Part shown: positions 60,878 through 64,000 of the stretch, piece after piece
Layout of the letters: every line of letters begins with the position of its first letter
How positions within the stretch are numbered: the stretch's first letter is position 1
Assembly: GCF_000739655.1 (NCBI RefSeq)
Contig: NZ_BATR01000016.1
Span: forward strand, 1 to 64,000
Source: Verrucomicrobium sp. BvORR106
GTDB lineage: Bacteria > Verrucomicrobiota > Verrucomicrobiia > Verrucomicrobiales > Verrucomicrobiaceae
Direction: 5' to 3'
Length of the DNA: 64,000 bases
The notes under the pieces: model-generated
The model's input: the letters and a program-made list of their open reading frames with translations, nothing else
Database searches by the model: none
What the model was told of the DNA's origin: nothing
Made by a program: the position numbers and the translations under genes

Positions 60878-63800
60878 TTTTCTTTAGACAGGTTATCCCA
60901 CAACAGGCGCGACAGAGCCGCAAGCGAAATTTGCGATTTGTCTTTGGGAATGTGTTTGCGGAGTTCCAACAGAAGGTTCTCCATTTCGCGGGATTGATCT
61001 GATGTCAGACAAAACACGAGGTGTTTCTCCACTCCGCTGCGCGGGGTCACTGCAAGGCGGATCGCTGTCTCAGGGAGAGAGCCATCCTTCAGGAAACAAG
61101 TGGATAACACCCGGTTGAACTGGTCTGCAAAGGCATAAATGCGCTCTCGGAAGACCACTTCATCGCGGTCATTCCACCGGCTAGGTGGGCGGCGCGTGAG
61201 CAAGCTGCCGAGTGATTCCAACCATTCAGGCTCATCCAGCTCGGCATCACCAAGCTTCAAACAGAACGCCCGGAAATCGGGGTCGCCCAGGCCAACTAGC
61301 AGGGTCTCCGCTGTGCCCGCGATGGCTGAACGCCACGCTTCAAGAGGACCCTTCGCTTGGAAAGCGTCCAAGATGAGCTCCGCCATGCGCTTCTGCAGGC
61401 CTTCAAAACTTTGGCGAAGCTCCGCAATGGATAGCCCGATTTTTTTTGCCAAGGACTCGGTGTCGACCTTTTCCTTTGCATCCAGATCAATGCCAAATGC
61501 TTTGGGAATGTCACGGAAGATCAATTGCGCAGGCTCCCTAGCCGCCTCAATGGCTTTTCGCAGAGCAAGAGTCTCGATAGAGAGCTGGTCAGTGTTTCGT
61601 ACATAGTCAGGAAGCCCTGCAACAAAACTGTAGAGAGGGCGCACCACTGATAGAAGACGGGACTTGTCCGATTCTTTCGATTCAATGGTCGAGGCTAATT
61701 CCGTGATCAGCGTCTTTCGTAAGCCGGTAATCCGGCAGAGCTGGAATTCGAACGTTTCTGGAGCCTTGACCAGGCGCATCATGAGATACTCTTCGATCTC
61801 CGGCTGAAACACATCGTCTTCATACACGGCAATCTCCGTCTCGTGAACGATGAAAACTACCAGGAGCAGAATCGGGATGAGACCGTCGCGCACACCGTAA
61901 GGACTGGACCGCAGCAGTTCGTAGAGCTCACTGACCGGCACGCGTTGGTCTGGAACCTTTTCCAAACGAGTCATTACCGCATCCAGCGCAGGCCGAAATT
62001 GCAGAGGATCCCCAGTCCTGCCGGCTTTTGGGAACACAATGCCCCATATGCCATCGGTTTCACGATGAAGCCTGCCTGCTTCCAGAACGGACAAGTAGAT
62101 TGACTTTTCCGGGGGAGCCTTGTCTTCTGGCAGACTCAATTTGGGCTCCGCCGCATCCTCCAGCATCGCCTTGAAAAGCTTCTGGCGGGCAGATGCTGCC
62201 GCGGAGCTAAGGACGTGACGGTTGATCAGTTCATTGCGAACCGAAGGTGCTTTATCGTAGAGTCTATCGCAAAGGTCGGAAAGGAACGACTGCAGCCTGA
62301 CCGTGCGCCCGATCGACGGATCGGCTTGGCCGGCATAATACCAAGCGACTCCAGGGGTCTCCGAACTGGCATCAGCCTCATTCCGGAAACCGACCAACTG
62401 TTGGAGACCAGCATCGAGCAACTGCCTGCTAGCGGCAATTTGCCGGGAGACTTCCTCTGCAGCAAATCGATCATCCTTCAGTTCGGGAGTGTTTCGCTCC
62501 ACCCATTCCCAACGCTCCAACTCCAGGGCGCTGCTCGTGAGGGCATCCAGTGGTGCGCTGATGGCGACCAATTGCTCAGCGCTATGGACCGCTTTCGCGC
62601 CCCACAAAATCGAAGCCTGGCGTTCGGTTTCCGATTCGCAAAGCACTACGATGACAATTCCGGAGGCTGGATAGACTGCCCGGATCCCACTTGCTTCAGC
62701 GGTGAACTCGGTAGCCGTGACGAAGCGAACATCAAAGTACCGCAGATTGCCCGTGAGGATGTAGTGCCGACGGGCAACAATAGGACAGGCGTCCAGTTTT
62801 TCTCTCGCGACCGTCGCAATGGGGGAAGCATGCGTCAACTTCTCCCTCGCCTCTTCAATGCGCTGTTCAAGGTTTACACTCGCGTGGGGCCAGAGGGAAT
62901 AACCTGCCTTGCCCCGGTTGAACAAAATGCCACGCTTAACCAAGTCCCTGAGACGAGTCGTAGTTCCCCCTGGTTGACCAAGTGCTACATTGACGATGGC
63001 TTCCGTGGGACATAGCTCCGCCGCAGCGATCACATTCAAGATGCCAACTGTCTTGAGCAATTGCTGAATCTCCAGTGGCTCGTTCTCGGCACTCCGGATA
63101 CGTGCATCAATATGATTCCAATGGCTGCGAAAGCTCTGTCCGCTCAACCGTTGACTAAAATTATTTGCCGCAAAGTCGTAAAAGTCCGCCAAGCGATAGA
63201 CAACGTTAGGAGAGGCCTCACGCGTGGCAAAATCCTGGAGTGCGTAAGGTTCCGAGGACAGCAGGAAGCTAAAGAGGGAGCGCTCATTCTGTCCGAACCG
63301 GCGAAAGAAACGAGAAAGTACGGGAATGACGGCCGGATGAAGGGGATACAAGGCCGAGGCAGCCTGAATCAACGCCGTCCTCGCAGCCGTGGGACCATAC
63401 ATTCCCAGATCGAGAACTTCGGTCATCAGTTCCCTCGAACGTTTTTTCCATCCTCTGAGATGCTCACTCTCCGAATCCAGAGCGAGCGCCGCAGCTATTA
63501 AAGTGACCACTTGCCCTAAGGGCTGAGAGAAACTGATCTCTTCAAATCGCTCCGAAACCTTCGCCCACTCCAACTGGGCGGTACCCGAGAGCTTCTCGGC
63601 ATAGTCGGTGAAACCCTGATGCAGCAGCCCCACAAGATGAATGGGATTAGGACCGCTCCGAGAAGCGCATTCCGCAATTTGTTGCAGGAAATAGACGTCT
63701 TGCTTTTCCGGATTCAAAGCCGCGTACTCAAGAAACTTGCCCAACTCATCGACAATGAGAATGACGCCGCCAGCCAGTTCCTTGGAGACAAGCTCTCTTG

Positions 63801-64000
63801 AGATCTGCTCCACCAGCGAGACAGCTTGAGAGTCTGCAACATGACCAGACGCGATGGCAGCCGCGATTTTGTCTCTGGCTGAAAGCTTCTTCCTACCATC
63901 GATGGTGCGATTGAGCGACGTCTGAATCCCTCGCAAGATGGCCACGGCAAGGGGCTCTCGCGAACCGGTGACAAGCACAGTCAGTGGCTCTTTGAAATTG
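60874..64000 (-). CDS. Large P-loop ATPase, partial at right edge (SspC/BrxC/DptH-type candidate)
   Basis: About 1040 residues are visible and the N-terminus lies beyond the window. A Walker B-like strand is clear near the start of the visible part (GGVILIVDELGKFLEYAALN), followed by QQIAECASRSGPNPIHLVGL. The long remainder has helical repeats and a winged-helix-like part (EIQQLLKTVGILNVIAAAEL). Walker A must lie to the right of 64000. The order ATPase then PAPS-reductase-like gene, overlapping by four bases, is the order of sspC-sspD. I cannot name the family with certainty. Confidence 0.75.
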   Translation of the reverse strand, partial: NFKEPLTVLVTGSREPLAVAILRGIQTSLNRTIDGRKKLSARDKIAAAIASGHVADSQAVSLVEQISRELVSKELAGGVILIVDELGKFLEYAALNPEKQDVYFLQQIAECASRSGPNPIHLVGLLHQGFTDYAEKLSGTAQLEWAKVSERFEEISFSQPLGQVVTLIAAALALDSESEHLRGWKKRSRELMTEVLDLGMYGPTAARTALIQAASALYPLHPAVIPVLSRFFRRFGQNERSLFSFLLSSEPYALQDFATREASPNVVYRLADFYDFAANNFSQRLSGQSFRSHWNHIDARIRSAENEPLEIQQLLKTVGILNVIAAAELCPTEAIVNVALGQPGGTTTRLRDLVKRGILFNRGKAGYSLWPHASVNLEQRIEEAREKLTHASPIATVAREKLDACPIVARRHYILTGNLRYFDVRFVTATEFTAEASGIRAVYPASGIVIVVLCESETERQASILWGAKAVHSAEQLVAISAPLDALTSSALELERWEWVERNTPELKDDRFAAEEVSRQIAASRQLLDAGLQQLVGFRNEADASSETPGVAWYYAGQADPSIGRTVRLQSFLSDLCDRLYDKAPSVRNELINRHVLSSAAASARQKLFKAMLEDAAEPKLSLPEDKAPPEKSIYLSVLEAGRLHRETDGIWGIVFPKAGRTGDPLQFRPALDAVMTRLEKVPDQRVPVSELYELLRSSPYGVRDGLIPILLLVVFIVHETEIAVYEDDVFQPEIEEYLMMRLVKAPETFEFQLCRITGLRKTLITELASTIESKESDKSRLLSVVRPLYSFVAGLPDYVRNTDQLSIETLALRKAIEAAREPAQLIFRDIPKAFGIDLDAKEKVDTESLAKKIGLSIAELRQSFEGLQKRMAELILDAFQAKGPLEAWRSAIAGTAETLLVGLGDPDFRAFCLKLGDAELDEPEWLESLGSLLTRRPPSRWNDRDEVVFRERIYAFADQFNRVLSTCFLKDGSLPETAIRLAVTPRSGVEKHLVFCLTSDQSREMENLLLELRKHIPKDKSQISLAALSRLLWDNLSKEK

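Noticed and set aside
60032-64000. BREX type 4 locus
   Set aside because: The PAPS-reductase-like and large ATPase genes would fit, but no PglZ or BrxL is visible, and the cysteine desulfurase and DGQHR protein are not BREX parts. It remains possible if upstream genes show otherwise.

Overview
The window looks like a chromosomal segment of a GC-rich Gram-negative bacterium, most likely a member of the Verrucomicrobiota. That is inference from gene style: Tat-exported redox enzymes, planctomycete/verrucomicrobial-type hypothetical proteins, collagen-type glycosyltransferases, and many broken genes and interspersed repeats. No rRNA gene, complete tRNA gene or CRISPR array was seen.

Layout. (1) 1-5800: accessory DNA with a primase-like gene open at the left edge, a hypothetical gene, two families of interspersed repeats, and a winged-helix/nucleotidyltransferase pair that looks like an AbiE-type toxin-antitoxin module behind three 19-bp iterated operator units. 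(2) 6065-11960: an integrative island remnant. It holds an HNH nuclease, a damaged ATPase/partner defence pair, a tyrosine integrase, two small genes including an excisionase-like protein, a frameshifted replication-type gene, and a tRNA 3'-end fragment as probable attachment site. (3) 12024-28993: a stress and redox cluster (zinc alcohol dehydrogenase, LLM flavin enzyme, DUF892 ferritin-like protein, GH13-CBM20 amylase, multi-haem cytochrome, SDR, FAD-Rieske oxidoreductase, isochorismatase-like hydrolase, GlsB/YeaQ membrane protein, glycine-zipper protein). Truncated genes lie among them (SRPBCC, LuxR-type regulator, YihY/BrkB, MOSC). (4) 29059-35894: a Tat-exported aldo/keto reductase and a complete periplasmic aldehyde oxidoreductase operon of PaoABC type, with its XdhC-family maturation factor and MocA. 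(5) 35956-43830: exonuclease III, two histidine kinases, a decayed kinase-receiver pseudogene, Hsp20 and small proteins. (6) 44300-54249: a transposase remnant, three glycan-related enzymes (a pyruvyltransferase-sulfotransferase fusion, a PLOD-type glycosyltransferase and a GT25 glycosyltransferase), and secreted hypothetical proteins, including a paralogous pair and pieces of a duplicated gene.

(7) 54327-64000 is the most interesting part: a probable DNA-sulfur (phosphorothioate) modification or restriction locus. A small XRE regulator and a DndA/IscS-like cysteine desulfurase lie on the plus strand. Converging on them, with the two stop codons sharing CTAG, is a tightly overlapping minus-strand operon: a large P-loop ATPase (open at the right edge), a DndC/SspD-like PAPS-reductase-family protein, a GIY-YIG nuclease domain protein, a DGQHR (DndB-like) protein, and a GHKL-type ATPase. 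The desulfurase, PAPS-reductase and large-ATPase set recalls Ssp systems. The GIY-YIG, DGQHR and GHKL trio is not part of the standard Dnd or Ssp sets I know, and may be a new effector or regulatory branch.
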